From positions 2,232,001 through 2,296,000 of the forward strand of contig NZ_CP061171.1 in NCBI RefSeq assembly GCF_014692875.1: DNA of 64,000 nt, read 5' to 3'. Both the position numbers and the translations under genes were made by a program. The notes under the pieces are model-generated. The model had not been told where the DNA came from. It ran no database searches and was given only the letters and a program-made list of their open reading frames with translations. The stretch is from Pedobacter riviphilus. GTDB taxonomy: Bacteria > Bacteroidota > Bacteroidia > Sphingobacteriales > Sphingobacteriaceae. Each line of letters starts with the position of its first letter. The stretch's first letter is position 1. Positions 37,073 to 46,504 of this stretch are shown in pieces.

Positions 37073-37561
37073 TTATTGTTCTAACTGTTCAAAACCCAGC
37101 ATTTTTTGCTTTTCCTCTTCTGGGATAGCAGTTGGTTTGCCTGTGGCGTAATCAACCGCAATGCAAACCGTTTTTCCTTTACTGCAGATGATCTCTTCTG
37201 TTCCTTTTATCTTAACAATCTGGTAGTCCAGGTCGAAACTTGTAGTACCAATCCTCGATGTTTTTACATGAATAGCGATTTTATCATTCATTACTATAGG
37301 TAGAATATAATCCAGTTCTGCGTGGGCAATTACGACTCCTGTTTTCTTCCAATCCCATTTTATAATTTCTTCCCAGTATTTTGTTCTGGCAATTTCTAGA
37401 TAGGTAAAGTAGATTGAATTGTTTACATGACCCATCATATCAAAATCAATAAAACGCAAATGAATATTGGTTTTATAGTTGAATTTGTCTGAAAAACCCC
37501 TTATTTCTGCCAATTTGTCTTTTGATTTGGATTTATTTTGCCAAAATGTCTTAAAAATCAT
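37073..37561 (-). CDS. Acyl-CoA thioesterase, 4HBT hotdog family
   Basis: 162 residues with RFIDFDMMGHVNNSIYFTYLE, the standard catalytic Asp-containing helix start of single-hotdog thioesterases (4-hydroxybenzoyl-CoA type, FadM/YbgC-like). The first 25 residues (basic, Lys-rich) are longer than usual; a later start is possible but no Met precedes the domain closely. Hydrolyses an acyl-CoA in the cytoplasm; chain preference unknown. Confidence 0.85.
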   Translation of the reverse strand: MIFKTFWQNKSKSKDKLAEIRGFSDKFNYKTNIHLRFIDFDMMGHVNNSIYFTYLEIARTKYWEEIIKWDWKKTGVVIAHAELDYILPIVMNDKIAIHVKTSRIGTTSFDLDYQIVKIKGTEEIICSKGKTVCIAVDYATGKPTAIPEEEKQKMLGFEQLEQ

Positions 37562-37637
37562 AAATATTTGATTTGGTATGCAAGTTGAATATGGTGTATT
37601 ATCAATTTAAAAATTAAAAAAATAAAGAATAAGCGAT

Positions 37638-38072
37638 ATGACACTAGTAAATTTTAACAACAGAACCCGTAACACAGCTCCTTACTTTAACAATGTTTTC
37701 GATTCATTGTTTAGCGATGCAGTAACTAAAAACAAAATGGTTGATAAATCGCCAAATGTGAACATTTATGAAAATGAAGCTGCATATGTAATTGAGTTAG
37801 CTGCTCCAGGTTTGAAGAAAGAAGATTTTCAGATCAATTTAAAAAAAGACACACTTTCTGTTTGGGCAGAAGTTAAAAAAGACGAAACCCAGGTAGCTAA
37901 AGATTTTACACGTAAAGAATTTGATTATAGCTCATTTGCTAGATCATTTAATTTACCTGATAGTGCCGATGGTGATAATATTACTGCTGAATACAAAGAC
38001 GGTATTTTATCGATCAATATCAGCAAAAAAGACGATGCTAAATTACAGCATAAAGAAATTGTAGTATCGTAA
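37638..38072 (+). CDS. Hsp20/alpha-crystallin small heat-shock protein
   Basis: 144 residues, an ATP-independent chaperone. The alpha-crystallin domain spans about 40-135: VNIYENEAAYVIELAAPGLKKEDF at its start and EYKDGILSINISKK, matching the conserved A-x-x-x-n-G-v-L motif, at its end. The N-terminal arm has FDSLFSD as in class A IbpA-like proteins. Followed by a strong terminator, so it is monocistronic. Confidence 0.93.
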   Translation: MTLVNFNNRTRNTAPYFNNVFDSLFSDAVTKNKMVDKSPNVNIYENEAAYVIELAAPGLKKEDFQINLKKDTLSVWAEVKKDETQVAKDFTRKEFDYSSFARSFNLPDSADGDNITAEYKDGILSINISKKDDAKLQHKEIVVS

Positions 38073-38207
38073 TAAAGATTTTCTCGAGAGAGGATTTTTC
38101 ATAATAGTTTAGTTTTTTCAAAGTTTATGAAGCTTGCATCAGGTGAATTTGATGTAGCTGCGATAGAGAGTTGATGCAGGTTTCATAATGGTTTAAGTTT
38201 AGGTTTA

Positions 38208-38245
38208 TAAGGTTAATGCTGGATGGCATTAACCTTATTTTTTTA
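38208..38245 (+). terminator. Terminator of hsp20 gene
   Basis: A 12-bp stem (TAAGGTTAATGC and complement, 38208-38237) with a short loop, followed by eight T on the plus strand. Confidence 0.88.
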
Positions 38246-38257
38246 CATTACATCCAG

Positions 38258-38372
38258 GTCGCCGTGCTGAATTTATTTTACAAGTAGAAATAGTGTTTTC
38301 AATTGCCTTGTAGCTACTTCGTGGTTAGCATCTTTCTTGCAAAGTAGACCCTGAAATAAATTCAGGATGACG
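38258..38372. repeat. Long paired-palindrome repeat, copy 5 (115 bp)
   Basis: Outer ends as in the short copies (GCTGAATTTATTTTAC and CCTGAAATAAATTCAGG... TGACG) but with a middle of about 70 bases containing small inverted pairs such as TACAAG/CTTGTA. Nearly identical to the copy at 46505-46617. It is the main content of the 380-base gap before the conserved unknown gene. Confidence 0.82.
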
Positions 38373-38440
38373 TTTGGGAATGCAGTATTTAGATCGATTT
38401 TAAGTTACATTCTTAAAATTAGCTTAACCTCAATTTTTTG

Positions 38441-38448
38441 TACTTTTG
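38441..38448 (+). promoter_or_regulatory. -7 element directly before start codon
   Basis: TACTTTTG, a full match to TAnnTTTG, ends only four bases before the ATG at 38453, so the mRNA should start at or near the start codon (leaderless type). Confidence 0.6.
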
Positions 38449-38452
38449 CGGC

Positions 38453-39769
38453 ATGGAGAGAGAAATTCTGGATACAAAGCGTAAGGCACTTAAAATAAAC
38501 CTTGACCCAAGAATTTATGGTACTTTTGCCGAAATTGGAGCAGGGCAAGAAGTTTCACGAAACTTTTTTAATGCTGGGGCAGCATCTGGAACAGTAGCCA
38601 AAACCATGTCGGCTTACGATATGACTTTTAGTGATGCCATCTACGGAGCAGAAACCAACGGTCGTTACGTTAGTCAGAACAGGCTTTTACAGATGCTCGA
38701 TCATGAGTTTGGCTTACTTAATGAGCGTTTATCAGGCGAGAAATATGAAAGTCGTACCTTTTTCGCCTTTGCCGATACCGTAACTACGCTAAATTACAAG
38801 CGTACAAACGAACCTCACGGTTGGGTTGGAATCCGTTTCCAAAGCGAGCCAGGAGGTTTGCCTAATGAAATCTTTTTCCACGTACGTTTGCTAGATACCG
38901 ATGTAAACATGCAACAACGTGTTTTGGGCATTATTGGTGTAAACTTACTTTATGCTGCTTTTTATCATTATCAGGATCCAAAGCTGATGGTAGAATCGTT
39001 AGCCGATAATTTAACCATAGGTTCTGTAGAAATCGATCTGATTTCAGTTAAAGGGCCTGCTTTTCCAGGTATAGATAATATCTTGCTTAATCTGTATATG
39101 ATTATGAAAGATTTCTCGGCGGCAGCAATTTTCGATGCAGATGCACATCCGCGTCAAGCTAAAGATCTTCTGTACAAAAAGGACATTATGATTTTAAGAA
39201 CCAAATATGGTCAGAAATCATTACCTAACTTTAACTTGTTTAATAAGGCTACCGATCAGTTTAAACGTACAAATAAGGTAGAAGAGGGGAACCTGGCAGT
39301 GATGATTGAGGTTTTGGCGACCAATGTTTTAACAGATGCGCAAGAAACGCCCGATGATATTGATTTAGTAGCAGTGGCTAAACGTGCCCAGGAAATGTGC
39401 GATACCGGAAACATTGTTATTGTTTCTAATTTTACACGCCACAACCGTCTTGCAAAATATTTAGCCAGATGTAAACCAAAAAGTGTTGGTCTGGCCACCA
39501 ACATCAATAACTTAAAATTTGTATTCAATTCTAAAAACTTTACCGGCGAAAACTACTCTGGCCAGTTGTTGAGTTACGTAAACGATATGTTTAATACGAA
39601 TGTGCGGTTATTTGCTTATCCTTTTCTGGATAAAAAGACCAATCAGGTAATTACCACAGCCAATATGCCGGTTACACCAGAAGCCAAGCCATTGTTTGAT
39701 TTTCTTTTAATTAATGGATATATTACTGATATTAAGGATTATAGCGAGGATGAGGTGAAGACGGTTTAA
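38453..39769 (+). CDS. Conserved protein of unknown function (438 aa)
   Basis: I start at the ATG at 38453 (MEREILDTKRKALKINLD), five bases after a promoter element, rather than 15 bases upstream. The protein is soluble with no signal peptide. Notable segments: IYGTFAEIGAGQEVSRNFF, TMSAYDMTFSDAIYG, EPHGWVGIRFQ and LARCKPKSVGLATN. I believe close relatives are widespread in Bacteroidota, sometimes under a nicotinate-nucleotide adenylyltransferase label, but I see no nucleotidyltransferase HxGH motif, so I do not adopt that name. The alternation of strands and helices suggests a cytoplasmic enzyme. Confidence 0.7.
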   Translation: MEREILDTKRKALKINLDPRIYGTFAEIGAGQEVSRNFFNAGAASGTVAKTMSAYDMTFSDAIYGAETNGRYVSQNRLLQMLDHEFGLLNERLSGEKYESRTFFAFADTVTTLNYKRTNEPHGWVGIRFQSEPGGLPNEIFFHVRLLDTDVNMQQRVLGIIGVNLLYAAFYHYQDPKLMVESLADNLTIGSVEIDLISVKGPAFPGIDNILLNLYMIMKDFSAAAIFDADAHPRQAKDLLYKKDIMILRTKYGQKSLPNFNLFNKATDQFKRTNKVEEGNLAVMIEVLATNVLTDAQETPDDIDLVAVAKRAQEMCDTGNIVIVSNFTRHNRLAKYLARCKPKSVGLATNINNLKFVFNSKNFTGENYSGQLLSYVNDMFNTNVRLFAYPFLDKKTNQVITTANMPVTPEAKPLFDFLLINGYITDIKDYSEDEVKTV

Positions 39770-39878
39770 GGCTTACATGGTGTCATTCTGAGGCTAAATT
39801 TATCGCATAGCAATCAATATTAATGAATAAGGAAATAAGGATTTTTAGTGCATATTAGGTCGTGTTGCGCGAATTAAA

Positions 39879-40577
39879 TTATTTAATCAACTTTTCAATT
39901 ACCTGCTTATAGCTATCGCTTACGGGTAGCTCCTTATCCGCTATAAATAAAGCGTTTTTTCTAATGGATGTTATTTTGTTGATATTTACGATAAATGATT
40001 TGTGGATCCTCTCGAAATAAGCAGGCAGCTGTTCTTCTATACTTTTCATACTCATACGCACCACCGCGGCTTTTTGGCTCGTTGAAGTATGGATCTGGAT
40101 ATAATCTTTGAGTCCTTCTACGTAAGTAATCTCATTATAATTGATCTTCACCAAACTGTAGCCCACATTTACAAACATATAATCCTGCTTGGGTAGGTTG
40201 TTATGTTCTGCTGATTGTTTGAGTTGGTAAAGATCTTTGGCTTTATTACATGCTTTCATAAAACGGTCGAGCGATACCGGTTTCATTAAATAATCTACCA
40301 CATCGAGCGCGAAACCATCTAAAGCATATTGTTTATAGGCCGTTACAATAATTACCATTGGCTTTTTAACCAAACTCTGGATAAATTGTAAACCGGTAAT
40401 ACCCGGCATCTGGATATCGATAAAAATGAGGTCTACCGATTGTTCCTGCATAATTTTATTGGCAGCAAAAGCATCATCGCAGCAGGTCACCAACTCCAAA
40501 AATGGAATACGGCTAATATTATCAGCCAGTAATTGCAGGGCTAATGGCTCATCATCAATGGCTAAACATTTTATCAT
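39879..40577 (-). CDS. LytTR-family response regulator
   Basis: 232 residues. Receiver domain 1-120: acidic pair in CLAIDDEPLA, phospho-acceptor Asp54 in IFIDIQMPG, and the Lys in YLMKPV. The C-terminal LytTR DNA-binding domain (about 135-232) has NEITYVEGLKDYIQIHT and FERIHKSFIVNINKI. Its start overlaps the end of the sensor kinase gene by four bases. With the kinase it probably regulates the adjoining efflux operon or a cell-envelope response. Confidence 0.92.
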   Translation of the reverse strand: MIKCLAIDDEPLALQLLADNISRIPFLELVTCCDDAFAANKIMQEQSVDLIFIDIQMPGITGLQFIQSLVKKPMVIIVTAYKQYALDGFALDVVDYLMKPVSLDRFMKACNKAKDLYQLKQSAEHNNLPKQDYMFVNVGYSLVKINYNEITYVEGLKDYIQIHTSTSQKAAVVRMSMKSIEEQLPAYFERIHKSFIVNINKITSIRKNALFIADKELPVSDSYKQVIEKLIK

Positions 40578-41641
40578 GCTGTTAATTTTAAAGTGAGGTA
40601 AACATTAAACCAGCCATCTTTTTTCTCAATTTCCAGTTGATGATCTTTACCGTAAAGTAAGTTTAAGCGTCTGCTTACGTTCGCTAGACCAATGCCAGAT
40701 GCGGCATCTTTTACCTCATTCTCATCTTCGCTAAATTTATTTCGAACAGTAAACGTCAAGAGTTCATCTTCTGTTTTTAAGTCAACAAAAATCTGTGGTT
40801 TTTCAATCATCCCAACCCCATGTTTAAAGGCATTTTCGATAAATGGGATCAGTAACATGGGTTCTATTTCGTCAAACTCACTTTCAATATCAATATTTGT
40901 CTCTATGACTACTTTTTTGCCGAAACGCTGTTTTTGCAGATCTATATAAGCCTGCAGGTATTCGGTTTCAGTTTTAATGGAGACCTTTTCTTCGTCGGTT
41001 TCATATAACATATATTGCATCAAACCGGATAATTTCATTACGGTTGGCTCCAATTCATTGCTTTTTAATCTTACCAGTGCCACAATGTTGTTTAAAACAT
41101 TAAAAATAAAGTGTGGACTGATCTGTGACCGTAAAAACGAAAGTTCGGTTTTCATGTTCTCCTGTTCACGCTGCAAAGCTCTTTTTTCTTCGCTTATCCG
41201 GTCTGAGATCATGGTAAAAGCGGTACTGGCGGCAATGGTTAATAAAAAAGTTGGTGTGTTAAACCAAAGCGTTCTGGCAAGGTTGAAATCAAAATTGGGC
41301 AGTAAGATTCTGAATAGTACGGAGTGAATGGTAATGGCTAAAAGTAAACAGCCAATAAATGATAGGCCGTACCACAAATATTTCTTTTTATAGAAAAATG
41401 ATGGAATTAAAACTTTATTATTTAAATAAAATATAGCAATCCAATAAAAGTAACTGATGAAATTTAATCGAAGGAACTGGTTTTCATCATAACTGCTTAT
41501 TGGGTGGGGAGGACGGCTTCGGTTAACATTAATAATATAGGGCAAAGTGATCAAAACCACCCATACAAGAATGTGTAGGGTAATTTTTATCCACTTTTTG
41601 GAGAAATTAATTGTCATTATTTTTTCTTTGGCGCTTTGCAT
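40574..41641 (-). CDS. LytS-like sensor histidine kinase
   Basis: 355 residues (a start at 41617 would give 347). Four membrane helices (about 20-150) without a large sensor loop, then the His_kinase domain with the phospho-His in QISPHFIFNVLNNI, N-box LIPFIENAFKHG and the glycine box GIGLANVSRRL. Such kinases sense membrane or cell-wall state and pair with LytTR regulators. It lies behind the efflux permease gene on the same strand, separated by about 130 bases that include a half repeat. Confidence 0.9.
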   Translation of the reverse strand: MQSAKEKIMTINFSKKWIKITLHILVWVVLITLPYIINVNRSRPPHPISSYDENQFLRLNFISYFYWIAIFYLNNKVLIPSFFYKKKYLWYGLSFIGCLLLAITIHSVLFRILLPNFDFNLARTLWFNTPTFLLTIAASTAFTMISDRISEEKRALQREQENMKTELSFLRSQISPHFIFNVLNNIVALVRLKSNELEPTVMKLSGLMQYMLYETDEEKVSIKTETEYLQAYIDLQKQRFGKKVVIETNIDIESEFDEIEPMLLIPFIENAFKHGVGMIEKPQIFVDLKTEDELLTFTVRNKFSEDENEVKDAASGIGLANVSRRLNLLYGKDHQLEIEKKDGWFNVYLTLKLTA

Positions 41642-41678
41642 CGCTAAGTTATTATTTATTATGTTTTTTAATGTGTTT

Positions 41679-41710
41679 CGTCATGCTGAATTTATTTCAA
41701 AGTAAATGCG
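41679..41710. repeat. Half copy of palindromic repeat (copy 6)
   Basis: CGTCATGCTGAATTTATTTC is one half of the paired-palindrome unit, without the second half. Between the efflux permease and kinase genes. Confidence 0.6.
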
Positions 41711-41771
41711 AAATGTTTTAAAATCTCCCGCCTGCGTGGGGATAACGAAACTTTTGTTTGGATACTTAATG

Positions 41772-42995
41772 CTACTCATACCTTAATGCATCGATAGGAT
41801 CTAAATTAGATGCTTTTTTTGCTGGGTAATAGCCGAAGAAAACACCAGTAATGGCACATACAACAAAGGAAATAATAATTGAAGATTCAGCAATTAAAAT
41901 TGGCCAGTTTAAGAAATAGGAGATGAGGTACGCTGAACTCACACCCAAAACTACACCTATAATTCCGCCAGTAATGCTGATTAAAATGGCCTCTATTAAA
42001 AATTGCATCAAAACATCTTGTCCACGGGCACCGATAGACATACGCAGACCGATTTCACGGGTACGCTCGGTAACCGAAACATACATAATATTCATAATCC
42101 CAATACCACCAATAAATAGTGAAATGCCTGCAATAGCGGTTAAAAGAACGGTTAGCATACTACTGGTAGAACTGATGGTGCTGATTAATTCGGCCTGTGT
42201 ACGTACCTGGAAATCATCTGTTTCTGCTGGAGTTAACCTGTGGCTTTCTCTTATAGCTTCCGATATTTCGGTTGTGGCAGCTGCGCTCGAAGCCTCAGTT
42301 GTTGCGGAAGCATAAATACTCTGTAGATAATTGGTTGCAGTAATCCTTTTTTGTACAGTAGTATAAGGAGCGAGGATAATATCGTCCTGATCCTGTCCGA
42401 AGTTACTTTGTCCCTTAGGCACTAAAACACCGATTACCTGGAAAGGAATATTTTTAAAACGTATAATCTGACCAATTGGATTACTTCCATCAGGAAATAG
42501 ATTATCGATAACTGTTTTACCTAAAAGACAAACTTTAGCAAAGCTTTTTACATCATTTTCAGAGAAAAGAATACCATCCTGAAGTTTTAGTTGACGGATG
42601 TTCAAATAATCTGGACTCACCCCAGCAATGGTAGTTGGCCAGTTATAACCACCTTTAATGGCCTGTCCGTTAGTAGAAACCACAGGCGATAAACCGTTTA
42701 TATTTTTGGATTGCAGATTTTTAATGGCAGTAATATCTTCTAGTTTTAAGGTTTGGATGCTGCTTCCCTGCAAACGCACACCACCAGGTTCATTGCTTTG
42801 GGGCATAATGGTAATCATGTTAGAGCCCATTCCTGATAATGAAGACCTGATACTTTGTTTCGAACCCTCACCAATGGCCATCATGGCAATTACCGCCGCC
42901 ACCCCAATAATGATACCGAGCATGGTTAAAAAAGCACGTAGCTTATTCCTTTTTAATGCCCTAAAGGCGATCTTTAATAAATTTATAATGCTCAT
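41772..42995 (-). CDS. MacB-type ABC permease (FtsX family)
   Basis: 407 residues with an N-terminal helix (AFLTMLGIIIGVAAVIAMMA), a MacB periplasmic core domain (about 45-245), and three C-terminal helices in the FtsX fold, including GIGIMNIMYVSVTERTREIG, the coupling helix region. No ATPase is fused; the ATPase is the preceding gene. With that ATPase, the adaptor and the outer-membrane channel it forms a MacAB-TolC-like tripartite exporter of peptides, macrolides or siderophores. Confidence 0.92.
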   Translation of the reverse strand: MSIINLLKIAFRALKRNKLRAFLTMLGIIIGVAAVIAMMAIGEGSKQSIRSSLSGMGSNMITIMPQSNEPGGVRLQGSSIQTLKLEDITAIKNLQSKNINGLSPVVSTNGQAIKGGYNWPTTIAGVSPDYLNIRQLKLQDGILFSENDVKSFAKVCLLGKTVIDNLFPDGSNPIGQIIRFKNIPFQVIGVLVPKGQSNFGQDQDDIILAPYTTVQKRITATNYLQSIYASATTEASSAAATTEISEAIRESHRLTPAETDDFQVRTQAELISTISSTSSMLTVLLTAIAGISLFIGGIGIMNIMYVSVTERTREIGLRMSIGARGQDVLMQFLIEAILISITGGIIGVVLGVSSAYLISYFLNWPILIAESSIIISFVVCAITGVFFGYYPAKKASNLDPIDALRYE

Positions 42996-43007
42996 GATCT
43001 TCTCAAA

Positions 43008-43754
43008 TTAGTAATCGTCAGATTCTGGTAAATTGGCAAGTGCCTCTTTGGCCGAACGTTGATTTTGGTTAATGCTGTCCTTTTGGATTTTTCCGTCCCT
43101 AAGCATAATGGTTCTGGTACTAAAAGCTGCAATATCAGGTTCATGTGTTACAAAAACGATGGTTTTTCCTTCCGCATTCAGTTCCTGCATCAAAGCCATA
43201 ATCTCATAAGAGGTGCGGGTATCCAGGTTTCCTGTTGCCTCATCGGCCAAAATCATCACAGGGTGATTAACCAGCGCCCTGGCAATGGCCACACGCTGTT
43301 GCTGACCGCCAGAAAGCTGACTAGGGGTATGATCAAAACGCTCGGCAAGTTTTACCGATTCGAGCGATTTTATGGCCCTTTCTTTGCGTTCTTCGGCCGT
43401 GATGGTTTTATTGTAAAATAAGGGTAGCTCTACGTTTTCCAACGCCGATGTTCTGGGCAACAGGTTATAAGCCTGGAAAACAAAGCCGATCTTGGTATTC
43501 CGCAACCCCGCCAGTTCATTACGATTTAAACCTTTAACATCTACACCATCAAGTAGATAACTGCCTTCTGTAGGTTTATCTAAACAGCCCAATATATTTA
43601 AAAGCGTAGTTTTACCCGAGCCACTACTGCCCATAATGGTTACAAATTCACCGGCTTTGATATCGAAAGTGATTCCTTTCAAAGCCCTAACGGTTTGATC
43701 GCCCATTACAAACTCACGTTTTAAATCGTGTATATCTAATATCTTCTGTTCCAT
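43008..43754 (-). CDS. ABC transporter ATP-binding protein (MacB/LolD type)
   Basis: 248 residues with Walker A GSSGSGKTT (42-50), Q-loop FVFQAYNLLP, signature LSGGQQQR (147-154) and Walker B MILADEATGNLD (about 167-178). The set matches the MacB/LolD clade. Its start overlaps the adaptor stop by one base (TAATG), and the permease follows 12 bases on. Confidence 0.93.
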   Translation of the reverse strand: MEQKILDIHDLKREFVMGDQTVRALKGITFDIKAGEFVTIMGSSGSGKTTLLNILGCLDKPTEGSYLLDGVDVKGLNRNELAGLRNTKIGFVFQAYNLLPRTSALENVELPLFYNKTITAEERKERAIKSLESVKLAERFDHTPSQLSGGQQQRVAIARALVNHPVMILADEATGNLDTRTSYEIMALMQELNAEGKTIVFVTHEPDIAAFSTRTIMLRDGKIQKDSINQNQRSAKEALANLPESDDY

Positions 43755-44947
43755 TATCTTCTTCTATTACCGCCTGGGCGTTTTGGCATAAAAGGACTAG
43801 ATTGGCCTTGTGCTGCCGCCTGACTTTTACCCATGCTTTGTGAACCTGTAACGACAACGTCTGCTGCCGCTAATCCTGATAAAACTTCAACATGAGTATT
43901 GTCGTTTATACCGGTTTTAATCTTTTTTTGTACCAGTTCTTTTGAATTTTTTTGCACCCAAACATAAGCTTCGTCAGCTCCAGCTGGTTTCCTATCGCGA
44001 TTAACCCAGGTCATTTGATATTTACCAGCTAAAGTTGAATCTGGAGCGAATTTTATAGCCTTTGTAGGGATGAGCAAAGCATTGTTAACCTCTTTGGTGA
44101 AGATGGTGATGTTTGCTGTCATACCAGGTTTTAACTTATTCCCATCATTTGAAGTATTAATGATGGTTTTATAGGTAACCACATTTGAAGAAATAGATGG
44201 ACTTAACCTGATTTCTTGTATGGTGCCTTTAAAAGTATCGTTTAAAAAGGCATCAACGGTAAATGTTGCTCTTTCACCTTTCGAGATATCGCCTACATCT
44301 GCCTCATCTACAGATGCTTCCACCTGCATTTTGGTCAAGTCTTTTGCAATACTGAAGATGGTTGGTGTACTAAAGCTCGCCGCTACGGTTGTTCCTTCAC
44401 TTACACTTCTAGAGAGTACTGTTCCATCAATTGGAGAATAAATACTAGCGAGTGATAGGTTCTTTTGAGCAGAAGCAAGTTGAGCCTTAATGCTGTTAAC
44501 CGATGCTTTTGAGGCATTGTAAGTATACAACGCGTTGTCGTAATCTGCTTTACTTACCGCACCAACTTTATACAAATTACTTTGACGGCTGAAATTGCCC
44601 TGTTGGTAAACCAATGCACTCTGCGCACTGACTAAGTTTGCCTGATATTGATTTACAGTGGCCTCAAATAAAGTTTTATCAAGTTCGGCCAATAGCTGTC
44701 CTTTTTTTACCTTCGAGTTAAAATCTGCATATAGTGTTTTGATGGTTCCTGATACCTGAGTACCTACAGCTACCGTATCAACCGGTTGCACCTTTCCTGT
44801 GGCCGTAACGTTTTCGGAGATATAACCCATTTTAGGTCTTTCGGTTTCGAGAACAACCACCTGTTCTTTTTTGCGTAAAGCGAAGTACCAAACCGCAAAT
44901 AATGCAACCGCGATACCGATGATAATAAATATTGTTTTCTTTTTCAT
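43754..44947 (-). CDS. Periplasmic adaptor of efflux pump (MacA/HlyD family)
   Basis: 397 residues with an N-terminal membrane anchor (IFIIIGIAVALFAVWYFA), a lipoyl half-motif VTATGKVQPVDTVAVGTQVSG, a coiled-coil hairpin (about 90-170, Ala/Gln/Asn-rich), the second lipoyl half IYSPIDGTVLSRSVSEGTTV, a beta-barrel (about 215-300) and a membrane-proximal domain. It ends in a Gly/Ser/Arg-rich tail. It bridges the inner-membrane ABC pair and the TolC-like channel encoded just upstream. Confidence 0.92.
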   Translation of the reverse strand: MKKKTIFIIIGIAVALFAVWYFALRKKEQVVVLETERPKMGYISENVTATGKVQPVDTVAVGTQVSGTIKTLYADFNSKVKKGQLLAELDKTLFEATVNQYQANLVSAQSALVYQQGNFSRQSNLYKVGAVSKADYDNALYTYNASKASVNSIKAQLASAQKNLSLASIYSPIDGTVLSRSVSEGTTVAASFSTPTIFSIAKDLTKMQVEASVDEADVGDISKGERATFTVDAFLNDTFKGTIQEIRLSPSISSNVVTYKTIINTSNDGNKLKPGMTANITIFTKEVNNALLIPTKAIKFAPDSTLAGKYQMTWVNRDRKPAGADEAYVWVQKNSKELVQKKIKTGINDNTHVEVLSGLAAADVVVTGSQSMGKSQAAAQGQSSPFMPKRPGGNRRR

Positions 44948-44992
44948 GATTCAAATATTAAGTAGACTAGGCGGTAGCCATCATCATGTATT

Positions 44993-46288
44993 TTAGTTAG
45001 TAATAGGAACTCCTGTATAAAAATTATAGATCTTGGTATAAAGGCTTGCTGTATATTTAGCCTGAACAAAGGCCTGTAAAGCCTGTACGTATAAATTTTT
45101 CTGTTGCAGGTTTTCTACAATATTGTTGGTGCCTTCTTTTAAAGCCGCATTCGAAATGCGTAAAGCCTCGCTGGTATAGTTAAACTGCTCTTGTGCAGCA
45201 GCATACTGGCTGTTAGCGTTCTGTACATTGATGTAAGCACGTTCTACATTTTGGGTCAGTGTTGTTTTGGCATCTAAAAGCGATAAACGGGCCTGCTCAA
45301 TGCCAATATTAGCCTTGGCAACATTTGTTTTGGTTACTTTTCTATCAAAAATCGGAATTGAGAGTGTTAAACCTAAGTTTTGGTAAAAACTATTGTTTAA
45401 CTGATAGCCGTAACCGCCGATATTGTTGTTGTTATAACCTGTATTTAGCGATCCCCCTAAACTCAGCGTTGGGCGTAAGGTCGATTTTGCTTTCGCCAGT
45501 TCGGTGGTTTGGAGCTGTATATTCAATTCTCCGCTTTTAATTTCCGGACGGGTACGCAGTGCCTGATCTTGTGCCGAAGCTAAATTATCCAGTACCGGGG
45601 CTACTGCAACCGTATCTGTTGTACTTACTTCAAAAGGGGCAGCCGTAGGCAACTGCAACAGTTGTTTTAAGGTTAAAATATTTTGCTGTAAAGTATTTTG
45701 TGCGGTAACCAAAGTATATTTATCATTGGCGTAAGTAGCCTGTAACTGCAACAAATCTTTTTTGGCAATGGTTCCAAACTTATATTGTTGTTCTGATTGT
45801 TTAACCTGAGCCTCGCTGGTGGTCAACAGATCTTTTAAATAGGTGATGTTTTCTCTGGCCAATAAAATATTCAGATAAGCCTGGGTGATGGAGATGGTAA
45901 TGTCGTTTTTGGCCGCTTCTACTGATAGATTTGCGGTCTGTAAGCTGAGTTCTTTAGCCTTGATGTCATTTTTTAAATAACTTCCATTGTACAGCGTCAT
46001 ATCCGAACTTAAGCCAAAACCACTGGTGTTTTGTAAACCCGATTTATAATTGGTAATGGCTTGGGAAACATTTCCAGATAAATTTGGGAGTACAGCTGCT
46101 TTTGAAGCGATTAAATTTTGCTCTGCCGTTTGAGAATTCAGCTTTAAGGTATTGATGCTGATGTTTTTTTCTTTGGCATACTCGATAGCAGTTTTTAGAT
46201 CCCAAACTTGTGGAATATCCTGAGCTTTGATTGTATAAGGCGCTACAAGCAAAATGAGTACGACAATATATTTGATGTATCTGCGCAT
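44993..46288 (-). CDS. TolC-family outer-membrane channel
   Basis: 431 residues with a signal peptide (YIVVLILLVAPYTIKAQ) and two OEP repeats made of long heptad-like helices (about 40-215 and 240-425). Typical pieces: LKTAIEYAKEKNISI, YLNILLARENITYLKDLL, GYNNNNIGGY in a strand region. First gene of the efflux operon. Confidence 0.92.
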   Translation of the reverse strand: MRRYIKYIVVLILLVAPYTIKAQDIPQVWDLKTAIEYAKEKNISINTLKLNSQTAEQNLIASKAAVLPNLSGNVSQAITNYKSGLQNTSGFGLSSDMTLYNGSYLKNDIKAKELSLQTANLSVEAAKNDITISITQAYLNILLARENITYLKDLLTTSEAQVKQSEQQYKFGTIAKKDLLQLQATYANDKYTLVTAQNTLQQNILTLKQLLQLPTAAPFEVSTTDTVAVAPVLDNLASAQDQALRTRPEIKSGELNIQLQTTELAKAKSTLRPTLSLGGSLNTGYNNNNIGGYGYQLNNSFYQNLGLTLSIPIFDRKVTKTNVAKANIGIEQARLSLLDAKTTLTQNVERAYINVQNANSQYAAAQEQFNYTSEALRISNAALKEGTNNIVENLQQKNLYVQALQAFVQAKYTASLYTKIYNFYTGVPITN

Positions 46289-46324
46289 GGCGAATAAATT
46301 TTGTGTCTATAGAACTATTGAACA

Positions 46325-46332
46325 CAAAAATA
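46325..46332 (-). promoter_or_regulatory. -7 element of efflux operon
   Basis: TATTTTTG on the minus strand, about 36 bases before the tolC-like ATG; a TTG lies 23 bases further upstream, so the -33 match is weak. Confidence 0.4.
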
Positions 46333-46504
46333 TATCCGGTTAAGGCCAGGTTTTTACAATTGAGACCAAAGGAGGAAATGCTGGGACGAACGCTTAAAAC
46401 TTTGAGATCACTCAAAATTTATATTTTAATACAAATTGTAGTTTGTCTGTTTTTTTGGACCACTTTAGGCATCTTATGTTAGCTGGATTTCACATTAAAG
46501 ACAT

